Shown here: in pieces, positions 33,482 to 41,479 of the stretch
Position numbering within the stretch: the first letter of the stretch is position 1
Layout of the letters: every line of letters begins with the position of its first letter
Assembly (NCBI GenBank): GCA_023256615.1
Contig: JAGDXO010000004.1
Coordinates: forward strand, 2,488 to 47,723
Source: Thermoplasmata archaeon
GTDB lineage: Archaea > Thermoplasmatota > Thermoplasmata > Thermoplasmatales > GCA-001856825
Length of the DNA stretch: 45,236 bases
Direction of reading: 5' to 3'
Position numbers and translations under genes: made by a program
Notes under the pieces: generated by a model
What the model saw: the letters and a program-made list of their open reading frames with translations, nothing else
Databases searched by the model: none
Told to the model about the DNA's origin: nothing

Positions 33482-34650
33482 AATCTCCTAGCCTCTTCGC
33501 TTATACTGGAAAAAGCGTATTCTACGTCCTTCTCACTGTGTGAGAAACTAAGGAATATTGTCTCATCATAAGAAGGGGGCAAATATATTCCGGCATCCAG
33601 CATTTTAAAGAATAAATTCATGAATTTTTCCTTTTTTGAATTTACAACGTCGGAAAATTTCCTTACATTTCCTTCCCGCAGGAATAAAGATAGCATACCT
33701 GTTTCAATGTTAACAGATAAGCCAGATTCCTTTAGTATTTCATACCCTTTCTTTGTTATTTTTTCAAGTTTTCCATAATCCTTTTTTTCAAGTATTTTCA
33801 TTGTTTCTAGTCCAGCAACAACTGATAATGGATTTCCAGAGTATGTCCCTGCCTGAGGGAGAGCTCCAGATGGTTTTATATTTTTCATTATATCCTCCTT
33901 CCCACCATAAATAGCAAGGGGAAGACCTCCGCCGACTATTTTACCAAGTGTTACCAGATCAGGTTCTATTTTTTTTCTCATATAAAATGGAAAGAAACCT
34001 GTTCTATAACCAGTAATAACCTCATCAATAATCAGTAAAGTACCATACCTGCTGGTTATATCTCTAACACTTTCAAGATATCCATCTTCCGGATTTATAA
34101 CACCTGCGTTCCCCAAAACAGGCTCAACGATAAATGCTGAATACTCTCTTGATCTTAGCTTATTTTCTAATTCATCAATTGAATTGAAGTCCACCTCATC
34201 AACTGTTTCAGAGGGATAATTGAAAATATGAGTACCATGGTACCCTCCTTTAACTTTCAGTATCTTTTTTCTCCTGTTAAAAAAGATAGAAAGTCTCAGG
34301 GAATGGAGCGTGGCTTCAGAACCTGAATTTACGAATCTCATCATTTCTATTGTTGAACTCTTCTTAATAATTTCTGCGAGCTTTATTTCCTCCTCAGTGG
34401 GCGCTCCAAACAGCGTACCATTTTCTGTTCTTTCACATATAGATTTTACAACTGATGGATTTGCGTGACCAAGGATCATTGGCCCGAAGGCCAGTAATAA
34501 ATCAATATATTCATTTCCATCCACATCATATATTTTAGCTCCTTTCCCTCTCTTTATAAATCTTGGGTAAGGTGCGTAATATCTCACGGGACTGTTAACA
34601 CCCCCAGGAAATAGTTTGGAAGCCCTTTTAAATAATCTTTCGCTATCCAT
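33466..34650 (-). CDS. hemL: glutamate-1-semialdehyde 2,1-aminomutase
   Basis: PLP-dependent conversion of glutamate-1-semialdehyde to 5-aminolevulinate, the second C5-pathway step. 394 residues, a little short of the usual 425. Evidence: LFPGGVNSPVRYYAP (substrate-binding N-terminus typical of GSA-AM), FVNSGSEATLHSLRL, IIDEVITGYRTGF, and the PLP lysine K237 in TLGKIVGGGLP. Its ATG overlaps the stop of the upstream membrane-protein gene (TAATG), so expression is coupled. Class III aminotransferases of other specificity are excluded by the NSPVR motif and the heme context. Confidence 0.97.
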   Translation of the reverse strand: MDSERLFKRASKLFPGGVNSPVRYYAPYPRFIKRGKGAKIYDVDGNEYIDLLLAFGPMILGHANPSVVKSICERTENGTLFGAPTEEEIKLAEIIKKSSTIEMMRFVNSGSEATLHSLRLSIFFNRRKKILKVKGGYHGTHIFNYPSETVDEVDFNSIDELENKLRSREYSAFIVEPVLGNAGVINPEDGYLESVRDITSRYGTLLIIDEVITGYRTGFFPFYMRKKIEPDLVTLGKIVGGGLPLAIYGGKEDIMKNIKPSGALPQAGTYSGNPLSVVAGLETMKILEKKDYGKLEKITKKGYEILKESGLSVNIETGMLSLFLREGNVRKFSDVVNSKKEKFMNLFFKMLDAGIYLPPSYDETIFLSFSHSEKDVEYAFSSISEEARRLWKEP

Positions 34651-35153
34651 TACCAGAACACTCCTGCCAGTATCATGGCAACTAACACTATCACAACCAT
34701 TAGAAATACTGTTATAAAAGATAGAACATGAGTGATCCTTCTTATCCTTTTCAATTCTTCGAATTTTCCACTCTCTGCCAGTTTAGGTATTAATTTTCCG
34801 TGCCATATATTATTGCCGTACATTATACCATACATGAGAGCAACCAGAACTATCTTTACAGTTAGTATGTACCCCCATGTCGTTCTGACTGTAGAAGAAA
34901 AATTGGTAAAATACGATGGGTATACGAGGTAAACTATCAGCAATCCCGTAACTGTCAGTACAATAACGGATATATTGGTGTAGAGAGCATATTTTTTCCC
35001 CATCACACTCATGAACCTGGTCCTTAGTTTTTCTTCAGTTAGAACCACGCTGCTGGAGGGCCATATGATTATCCATACAAATATGGATGACCCCACTAGG
35101 AATACCGCTGACATTATATGTAAAAATAGCAATATGATTAGCAGAATTGTCAT
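34650..35153 (-). CDS. four-helix membrane protein, CopD/HemJ-like, first gene of the heme operon
   Basis: 167 residues with four helices (about 3-31, 56-79, 92-113, 143-166). His12 is in the first helix (LFLHIMSAVFLVG) and Lys100 in the third (TWGYILTVKIVLVALMYG); His118 and His142 lie in the second half. The T-x-G-x-x-L-x-x-K pattern resembles the CopD domain. The size, helix number, N-terminal His and mid-protein Lys also resemble HemJ, the membrane protoporphyrinogen oxidase. Position at the head of a heme operon and 1-nt overlap with hemL favour a role in tetrapyrrole oxidation or heme/metal transport. TTATAAT (about 35179-35185) lies 25-32 nt before the ATG and serves as the operon promoter. 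The specific function is not established. Confidence 0.78.
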   Translation of the reverse strand: MTILLIILLFLHIMSAVFLVGSSIFVWIIIWPSSSVVLTEEKLRTRFMSVMGKKYALYTNISVIVLTVTGLLIVYLVYPSYFTNFSSTVRTTWGYILTVKIVLVALMYGIMYGNNIWHGKLIPKLAESGKFEELKRIRRITHVLSFITVFLMVVIVLVAMILAGVFW

Positions 35154-35344
35154 TTAGATCGTTCCATGATGATCTCTATTATAATCAATCTTTTTATTAA
35201 ATTTTTAAACTCTTTATAATAAATTAAACCACTCGACGGTAAGATAAAAATTATTTACTTAACAATAAAACTTAAATTTTTTAATTTTGTCAAAACTGAG
35301 ATTTTTTTTAAAAAAGTTTTTTAACGATATTGAAATGAAATTTT
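35154..35344. promoter_or_regulatory. divergent promoter region between the heme operon and tricorn
   Basis: 191 nt of very AT-rich DNA without a gene. Toward the heme operon, TTATAAT at about 35179-35185 (minus strand) is spaced for a leaderless start at 35153. Toward tricorn, TTTAAAAAAG near 35307-35316 is centred about 33 nt before the ATG at 35345. Runs of A and T around 35260-35320 may bend the DNA. I see no strong palindrome. Confidence 0.5.
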
Positions 35345-38300
35345 ATGCATAATTTGGTTATGAACCCAGACATATCTGGAGACAATATTGCTTTTGTAAG
35401 CGGGGATTCATTGTGGGAATATGATATCAGAAATGGAAAATCCAAAAGAATTGTTTCAGAAACAGGTATCATAAATAATTGCAGATATTATGATAACGGA
35501 AAAAAAATTGCATTCCGTGTTATGTATGGAGAAAGCGCTAGTTCATCTGATATTTTCTCCTACGACAGGGAAAACGGAAAAATTGAACGAGTGACATATC
35601 TATCTGGATTAAGTGTAGCTAGGAGAATGTTCACGGATATTGCAGGTTTCAGTCCAGACGGTAATATCATTATTTCTACGCCTGCATTCCAACCATTCAA
35701 TTCTCTTACTTTTCTCTATGAAATTAAAGAAAATGGCAAGATTCTAGAACCACTGAATCTTGGGCCTGCAATTCATATAATATACTACAAGGATAAAATA
35801 TATCTTGGCAGGAACACGTCTGAAATGCCACACTGGAAAGGATATAGAGGTGGAACCAGAGGAAAAATATGGTCAGGCAATAAGGAGGAAGGATTCAAAA
35901 AAATAGTTGACCTGGAATATCATGTTTCATCTCCAGTTTTATTAAATGATAGGATTTTTTTCATTTATCATGTGAAAAATAATGGTCAGATTTGTTCAGT
36001 TAATCTAAATGGCGATGATTTTACCATACATACTGATTTCAGAGATTATTACCCAAGGCATCTCAATACGGATGGAAAAAGGATAGTTTTCTCTAAAGGT
36101 GGAGACATATTCATTTTCAATCCTGAAAATAATTCAACAGAAAAGGTGAATATTGGAGAGATATATGAAAGCATAGATGAAAAGACTAAAAATATTGTGA
36201 AATCAATTGAAGAATTCCATATCAATAATGAAGGTTTTGTTGGTATGGTTTCAAGGGGACAAGCCTTCCTGATTGATGAAAATGCTAACCTTCGAGTTAA
36301 AATTCCCGATAGTTTAAGAATAAGGAAAATACATTTCATTGATACGGAAAGAGTGATCTATATTCTTGGTGGCCCTGAAGGAGATAGTATAAAGATATAC
36401 AATATGATGGATGATTCCATAACTTCAATTAAACAGGACTTTGGAAATATTTTTTACTTGAAAACTTCAAAAGATGGAAAAATAACGGTATTTTCCAATG
36501 ATAAATTTGAGCTTTATCTTCTTAATCTCAGGACATCAGAAATAAAGCTTATAGATAAAAGCAGTGAAGATATGATTTCAGATTTCGATATTTCCTCAGA
36601 TTCAAATTTCATTTCCTACAGCTTCCCAATAAAGAAAACATTCTTTGGTGGCTATGTCCAGAGATTCATAAGAATATATGACATAAATGAGAATAGAATA
36701 TACAATCTGACAACAGATATTTCTAATGACTATAGCCCGGCATTCAGCCCTGATGGCAATTATCTGTATTTCCTATCTTCAAGGGACCTCAATCCTGTAT
36801 CTGACAAGCTATTTTTTAACTTCAGTTACCCCATGATATCACGTCCATATGTAATACCTCTAAGAGAGAATGGAATTAATCCTGTTGAGAAAACCCTCAG
36901 AACCATAGTCCCCAAGGAGGGCAGCTTTGATCTTGAAAATGCTAAGTACAGGACAGTTTCAATGGATATACAGTCCTCGGATTATAGATCTATAAACCCA
37001 ACTGATAATGGCCTTATCCTTTACGATGTTCCAGTACACGGTGAGTTTGAATCTTACTACAATGGAGCAAGTGAGAAGGGGATACTGAAATACTATGACT
37101 TCAGGGAAAGAAAGATAAAGGAATTAAAAGGTGGAGTAATTTCATTTGATATTTCGCCTGATAGTAAGAAGATAATATATAGGAAGGAAGATTTAAAAAT
37201 CGCCATTTTCGATACTGAAAAGCCAGATAATGAGAAGATGCTAAATATTGAAAATATGTCCGTAGTATCCAGATTGAGAGACGAATACATACAAATGTTC
37301 ATGGAAACATGGAAAATGATGAAAGATTACTACTGGAACGCTAAAAGGGGTAATGAAATCGCAAATAATATTTTTGAAAAATATCATAGGCTTTTGGAGA
37401 GAGTGAATACGAGATTTGACCTCAGTTTCATCATAAATGAAATGATTGGAGAATTCGGAACATCTCACTGCTATGAAATGGGAGGAGAATTCACAAATAC
37501 AGATTTCCCCAAACCGTCTGCTCTGGCAGCTGACTTCAGTTACGATGGTAAGTATTTCATCGTTGAAAAAATGTATTCAGGTGATATAACCAACGAAAGG
37601 GAAAAATCACCCCTTCTTACAGCCGGTTTAAAAATAGGTGATAGGATAGTTGAAATAGATGGCAAAAAAGTCGGTCCTCACTACATAAATCATGAACTCC
37701 TTTCATTGCCTAAAAGTTTTGTATCATTTAAAATAATGAGGGAGAATGGTGAAATTAAGAGGTTTTTTGTCAAACCTTTGGATGATGATAAATATGTGAG
37801 ATACAGAGCTTGGGTTGAATCAAACAGAGATTACGTTCATAGAAGAAGTGGAAACAGGATAGGATATGTCCACATTCCTGATATGGGCATGATGGGTCTG
37901 AACGAGTTCTTCAGGTTGTTCGTAAATGAGAGTTCATATGATTCGCTAATAATTGATGTCAGATTCAATGGAGGAGGTTTTGTTTCGCAATTGATAATAG
38001 AAAAGATAAAATCAGAAAGACTCGGGTATGACAAACCAAGGAGAGGCACATTGCATCCGTATCCAATAAATTCAATAAATGGGGGAGTAATCGCTATCGC
38101 AAATGAATATGCTGGTTCAGATGGTGACATATTCAGCCACTCATTTAAGCAATTGAAACTGGGCAAGCTGATTGGCACCAGGACATGGGGCGGAGTAGTT
38201 GGAATCAACCCGCTGAGGAAATTGATAGACGGTACAGTTGTGACACAGCCGGAATATGCTTTCTGGTTCAGTAATGTCGGCTTTAATGTAGAAAATTATG

Positions 38301-38446
38301 GTGTTGATCCTGATATTGTTGTGGAATATAAACCAGAAGACTATCTCTCAGGGAGGGACCCGCAACTTGACATTGCGATAGACATACTTCTTAAGGAAGA
38401 AAATGTAAACAAGAGGAAATTGCCAAATGAACTGCTGGAAGAGTAA
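35345..38446 (+). CDS. tri: tricorn protease
   Basis: 1033 residues, slightly shorter than the 1071 of T. acidophilum tricorn. This giant cytoplasmic complex cuts proteasome products into di- to tetrapeptides, which tricorn-interacting aminopeptidases finish. Order: six-bladed then seven-bladed beta-propeller (about 1-310 and 311-640), helical C1, PDZ (about 725-820), C2. The catalytic residues are readable: Ser707-His708 in GTSHCYEMGG, Ser925-Asp926 in EYAGSDGD and Glu983 in NVENYG, matching S745/H746, S965/D966 and E1023 of the Thermoplasma enzyme. HWKGYRGGTRGKIW holds the arginines thought to anchor substrate C-termini. The N-terminus MHNLVMNPDISGDNI fits the family. It is divergent from the heme operon and followed 1 nt later by the convergent AhbD-like gene. 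Confidence 0.98.
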   Translation: MHNLVMNPDISGDNIAFVSGDSLWEYDIRNGKSKRIVSETGIINNCRYYDNGKKIAFRVMYGESASSSDIFSYDRENGKIERVTYLSGLSVARRMFTDIAGFSPDGNIIISTPAFQPFNSLTFLYEIKENGKILEPLNLGPAIHIIYYKDKIYLGRNTSEMPHWKGYRGGTRGKIWSGNKEEGFKKIVDLEYHVSSPVLLNDRIFFIYHVKNNGQICSVNLNGDDFTIHTDFRDYYPRHLNTDGKRIVFSKGGDIFIFNPENNSTEKVNIGEIYESIDEKTKNIVKSIEEFHINNEGFVGMVSRGQAFLIDENANLRVKIPDSLRIRKIHFIDTERVIYILGGPEGDSIKIYNMMDDSITSIKQDFGNIFYLKTSKDGKITVFSNDKFELYLLNLRTSEIKLIDKSSEDMISDFDISSDSNFISYSFPIKKTFFGGYVQRFIRIYDINENRIYNLTTDISNDYSPAFSPDGNYLYFLSSRDLNPVSDKLFFNFSYPMISRPYVIPLRENGINPVEKTLRTIVPKEGSFDLENAKYRTVSMDIQSSDYRSINPTDNGLILYDVPVHGEFESYYNGASEKGILKYYDFRERKIKELKGGVISFDISPDSKKIIYRKEDLKIAIFDTEKPDNEKMLNIENMSVVSRLRDEYIQMFMETWKMMKDYYWNAKRGNEIANNIFEKYHRLLERVNTRFDLSFIINEMIGEFGTSHCYEMGGEFTNTDFPKPSALAADFSYDGKYFIVEKMYSGDITNEREKSPLLTAGLKIGDRIVEIDGKKVGPHYINHELLSLPKSFVSFKIMRENGEIKRFFVKPLDDDKYVRYRAWVESNRDYVHRRSGNRIGYVHIPDMGMMGLNEFFRLFVNESSYDSLIIDVRFNGGGFVSQLIIEKIKSERLGYDKPRRGTLHPYPINSINGGVIAIANEYAGSDGDIFSHSFKQLKLGKLIGTRTWGGVVGINPLRKLIDGTVVTQPEYAFWFSNVGFNVENYGVDPDIVVEYKPEDYLSGRDPQLDIAIDILLKEENVNKRKLPNELLEE

Positions 38447-38447
38447 A

Positions 38448-39581
38448 TTATACTTTCAACTTTAATTCCTTTCTCATTGAAGAGGGGATATAAGAACATC
38501 TTGGATCTTCCTGGAAGATGTCACCATAATAGGAATATGCCCTTGATCTTGATCCTCCGCAGATATCACCGTACTCACAAGCCCCGCATCTGCCTTTGAA
38601 ATTAGAGGGATCTCTTAGTTTCCGTAATATTTCATTATTTTGATATATTTCAACTATGCTTTTTTCTTTAACATTCCCAAGCTTCAGCGGAAGGAATCCT
38701 GAAGGGTTTACATCCCCGTTGTGAGATACAAATATTATACCCTTCCCATCCCTGGTATTTGATGTATGCCCCATAACTTTTCCTGAGGGGCCCCCAAGAA
38801 TTTCTTTGGTTTTTTCAACAAGAGATTTATAGATCTGTCCTCCATTGTATTCTGAACTCTGCCTTTCAAACATTATTCTTCTGAATATTGGAGACTCCAC
38901 AGTTCTTATAACTATCCCATACCTTGAAGCAAATTCAAGAAAATTATTGACATCTTCATATTCGTCTGCATTGAGATCCTCTCTGTCAATCCCTCTACCC
39001 GTCTTTATTAGGAAAAAAACTTCCCATGTTTTTATCCTATTATCAATGAGTATCTTCAGGATATAAGGAAGCTCATATACATTTCTCCTGAATACAGCAG
39101 TATTTATCTGAAGCGTGAACCCCCTCGATATAATCTCCTTCGATAGTCTTATGGTCCTTTCATATGTCCCATCTATACCCCGTAACCAGTCATGAGTTTC
39201 TGCCTTGGCACCGTCTAAACTCAATGAAAGACTCTTAACACCGTACCTTTTCATCATCTCAAAAGCATTTTCATTCAGCAAAGGAGTCGCACTGGGAGAC
39301 ATTGATACTGGAATTCCAAGTTCTTTAGTCTTTTGCAGGATAATTTCCAGTCCATTCTTCTTCATAATATCCCCACCTGTAAGTATCAATACAGGATAGG
39401 GTGGGCCAAAATCTTTAATTTGATTTATAAAATTTATTGATTGGTCAACATTCATTTCGTCAGGTAATGCATTTGTTATTGCAGATGCTCTGCAGTGTTT
39501 GCACGCAAGATCACATGCCTTTGTAGTTTCCCAGAATATCAGGATTGGTTTCATGTTGAAGTCTATGTGTCTTCCCATCAT
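38448..39581 (-). CDS. radical SAM/SPASM protein of the AhbD/NirJ type, candidate coproheme decarboxylase
   Basis: 377 residues. The radical SAM cluster site is KACDLACKHC (C23, C27, C30), followed by LILTGGDIM. The C-terminal SPASM region has CGACEYGDICGGSRSRAYSY and a further Cys in EDPRCSYIP, as in AhbD, NirJ and the related TIGR04053 group; VSHNGDVNPSGFLPLKLGNV is also typical. AhbD decarboxylates the two propionates of iron-coproporphyrin III to the vinyls of heme b. Context (hem operon on one side, hemE-hemH on the other) makes a heme step likely, and coproheme decarboxylation is my preferred reading. A peptide- or cofactor-modifying SPASM enzyme is the alternative. It is divergent from hemE with 57 nt between. 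Confidence 0.85.
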   Translation of the reverse strand: MMGRHIDFNMKPILIFWETTKACDLACKHCRASAITNALPDEMNVDQSINFINQIKDFGPPYPVLILTGGDIMKKNGLEIILQKTKELGIPVSMSPSATPLLNENAFEMMKRYGVKSLSLSLDGAKAETHDWLRGIDGTYERTIRLSKEIISRGFTLQINTAVFRRNVYELPYILKILIDNRIKTWEVFFLIKTGRGIDREDLNADEYEDVNNFLEFASRYGIVIRTVESPIFRRIMFERQSSEYNGGQIYKSLVEKTKEILGGPSGKVMGHTSNTRDGKGIIFVSHNGDVNPSGFLPLKLGNVKEKSIVEIYQNNEILRKLRDPSNFKGRCGACEYGDICGGSRSRAYSYYGDIFQEDPRCSYIPSSMRKELKLKV

Positions 39582-39638
39582 TGTGACACAATTAAAGAAG
39601 CATATTTAAGTGAAATGTTTTCATTACCATGAATATAC

Positions 39639-40616
39639 ATGCACATCGACCAAGACAAACAAGATAAGATTGTGTTGAAAATAGCAAGCGGAAATGAAAA
39701 GGGAAACGCTGTATGGTTCATGAGACAGGCTGGAAGGTATCTTCCCGAATATTCAAGGATCAGAGGGGATAGAAAATTCCTGGACATGATGAAAGATTAT
39801 AGAACCATAGTTGAAGTAACAAAACTGCCACTGAATTATTTCGATACAGATGCACTCGTAATTTTTTCAGACATACTTATACCTGCAACAAGAATTGGAT
39901 ATTCATTAAGCTATGAAGGTGGCATTGTAGTTAACAAAAAGGATGATTATTTTGATTATTATGACCCTTTAACCCAAGCAATTAAAGAAATTGCATTTCT
40001 CTATTCAAAGAAGACTATAATAGGCATAACTCCTGGCCCATTTACATTTCTTTCCTATCTTTATGATAATGGTGAAAAGGGTTATCCGAGTACCAAAAAG
40101 GCCATAGTTGAGAAAAAACAGAATATTGATAATGTAATAGAAGAACTTGTAAATTTCTCAAAGGTTCAGGCTCAGAGCGGGGTCGATTTAATCCAGATAT
40201 TTGAGAGCTGGATAGGCAATGTATCTAATAATTTCTATGAGAAATACCTCAAAGAAATAGAATTTGAATATATGACGAGACTCAAGGAGCTTAAAAAGCC
40301 CCTGATATTTTTTTCTGAGGGATCATCCCACCTTTTCAAAGAAATATGTTCACTTGAAGCTGATGTATATTCAATAGATTGGAGAACTGATTTTTATTAT
40401 CTTAGGGAATTTTGTGATGAGTGTATAGTTCAGGGAAATCTTGATCCTAACCTTCTTTCTCTCGATGAAAAATATATTGGTGCAGAAATAAATAGAATAA
40501 TGATGGACGGATCTAAAATGAAAGGGCACATTTTCAATCTAGGGCATGGTGTACCAGTTTGGGCTAAACCTGAGAAACTTGATTTTATAGTGAAAAAGGT
40601 GAAGGAATTTGAATGA
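39639..40616 (+). CDS. hemE: uroporphyrinogen decarboxylase
   Basis: Removes four acetate carboxyls from uroporphyrinogen III to give coproporphyrinogen III, without a cofactor. 325 residues. Evidence: VWFMRQAGRYLPEY (R29 and R33 bind substrate carboxylates), IFSDILIPA with catalytic Asp78, GFTPGPFTFLSYL-like TPGPFTF, and the C-terminal NLGHGVPVWAKPEKL. HemE is absent from archaea that make heme through siroheme, so its presence commits this organism to a coproporphyrinogen route. A TATA-like CATATTTAAG lies about 33 nt before the ATG. It is followed by hemH with an 8-nt overlap. Confidence 0.97.
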   Translation: MHIDQDKQDKIVLKIASGNEKGNAVWFMRQAGRYLPEYSRIRGDRKFLDMMKDYRTIVEVTKLPLNYFDTDALVIFSDILIPATRIGYSLSYEGGIVVNKKDDYFDYYDPLTQAIKEIAFLYSKKTIIGITPGPFTFLSYLYDNGEKGYPSTKKAIVEKKQNIDNVIEELVNFSKVQAQSGVDLIQIFESWIGNVSNNFYEKYLKEIEFEYMTRLKELKKPLIFFSEGSSHLFKEICSLEADVYSIDWRTDFYYLREFCDECIVQGNLDPNLLSLDEKYIGAEINRIMMDGSKMKGHIFNLGHGVPVWAKPEKLDFIVKKVKEFE

Positions 40617-41439
40617 TAAGGCAGTTGTTTTGATGTATTATGGCTTCCCATCATCTATGGATGAGATGTACGATTATCTCAAGGACATACTGCATGGGAA
40701 GGAACCAAGCCAGTCCCTGATAAATGAGAATATAAACAAACTGAAAATAATAGGAGGAGAAACTCCTTCCATTAAAATTGTAAACAATATAAGAAATAAG
40801 ATTGAGGATAGACTCAATGAAGAAGGTTTCAATGTTTATCTTTTAACAAAGCATTACAGACCATCCTTAAGGGATGCTAAATCAATAGTCAGAGAGAGAA
40901 CGGTTTACGAAGTCCCCTTATTCCCCATATATTCAAAGCAGATATTCGATGATTATTTTGTACCTCTTGAATTAACTTTAGGAACAAGAAATTACCATAG
41001 AATTGTGAATATAGGTCTTCATGAAGGGCTGATTGATTTTTTCAGGGGAAATATGCCTGAAGATGGATTCATAGCATTCTCTGCCCATAGTATTCCTATA
41101 AGAGGCTACGATCCATATCCTATTTTCTTATCATCTCTCGTCAGAGAAATATCCGAAGGAAGGGATCATATTTTATTCTATCACAGCCAGGGCCCTTACT
41201 CTCCTAAATGGCTTGGACCGGACATGGATTACGTAGTAAATTATCTTGTCAGGAAAAAAATATCCAGTATTTCCGTTCTTCCTATAGGATTCATATATGA
41301 ACATCTGGAGATTCTTTTTGATCTCGATCACCTTTTTAAGGATAAACTGGAAAATGCAGGCATTGAATATTGGAGGGCAAAACCTCCGAATGACAATGAT
41401 TTGGTAATAGATGCCATTATAGACATCATGAAATATTGA
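40609..41439 (+). CDS. hemH: ferrochelatase (protoporphyrin or coproporphyrin type)
   Basis: Inserts Fe2+ into a porphyrin. 276 residues, shorter than the usual 310 or more. Evidence: LMYYGFPSSMDEMYDYL (family N-terminus), LKIIGGETPS, FSAHSIPIRG with catalytic His160, and LPIGFIYEHLEILFDLD with metal-site Glu234 (equivalent to H183 and E264 of Bacillus). The product may be heme or coproheme; by context with an AhbD-like enzyme I favour coproporphyrin III as substrate (CpfC). The start is a TTG at 40609, inside the end of hemE and preceded by AAGGTGA as a strong ribosome site; no ATG fits. HemE-HemH are translationally coupled. Confidence 0.94.
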   Translation: MNDKAVVLMYYGFPSSMDEMYDYLKDILHGKEPSQSLINENINKLKIIGGETPSIKIVNNIRNKIEDRLNEEGFNVYLLTKHYRPSLRDAKSIVRERTVYEVPLFPIYSKQIFDDYFVPLELTLGTRNYHRIVNIGLHEGLIDFFRGNMPEDGFIAFSAHSIPIRGYDPYPIFLSSLVREISEGRDHILFYHSQGPYSPKWLGPDMDYVVNYLVRKKISSISVLPIGFIYEHLEILFDLDHLFKDKLENAGIEYWRAKPPNDNDLVIDAIIDIMKY

Positions 41440-41479
41440 TACTCAATAAAGATAATATCTTGGATATTCATACTTTTAT

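Noticed and set aside
36049-38208. Minus-strand frames opposite tricorn (60-123 codons)
   Set aside because: Shadows of the tricorn coding frame, which is continuous and matches the family throughout.
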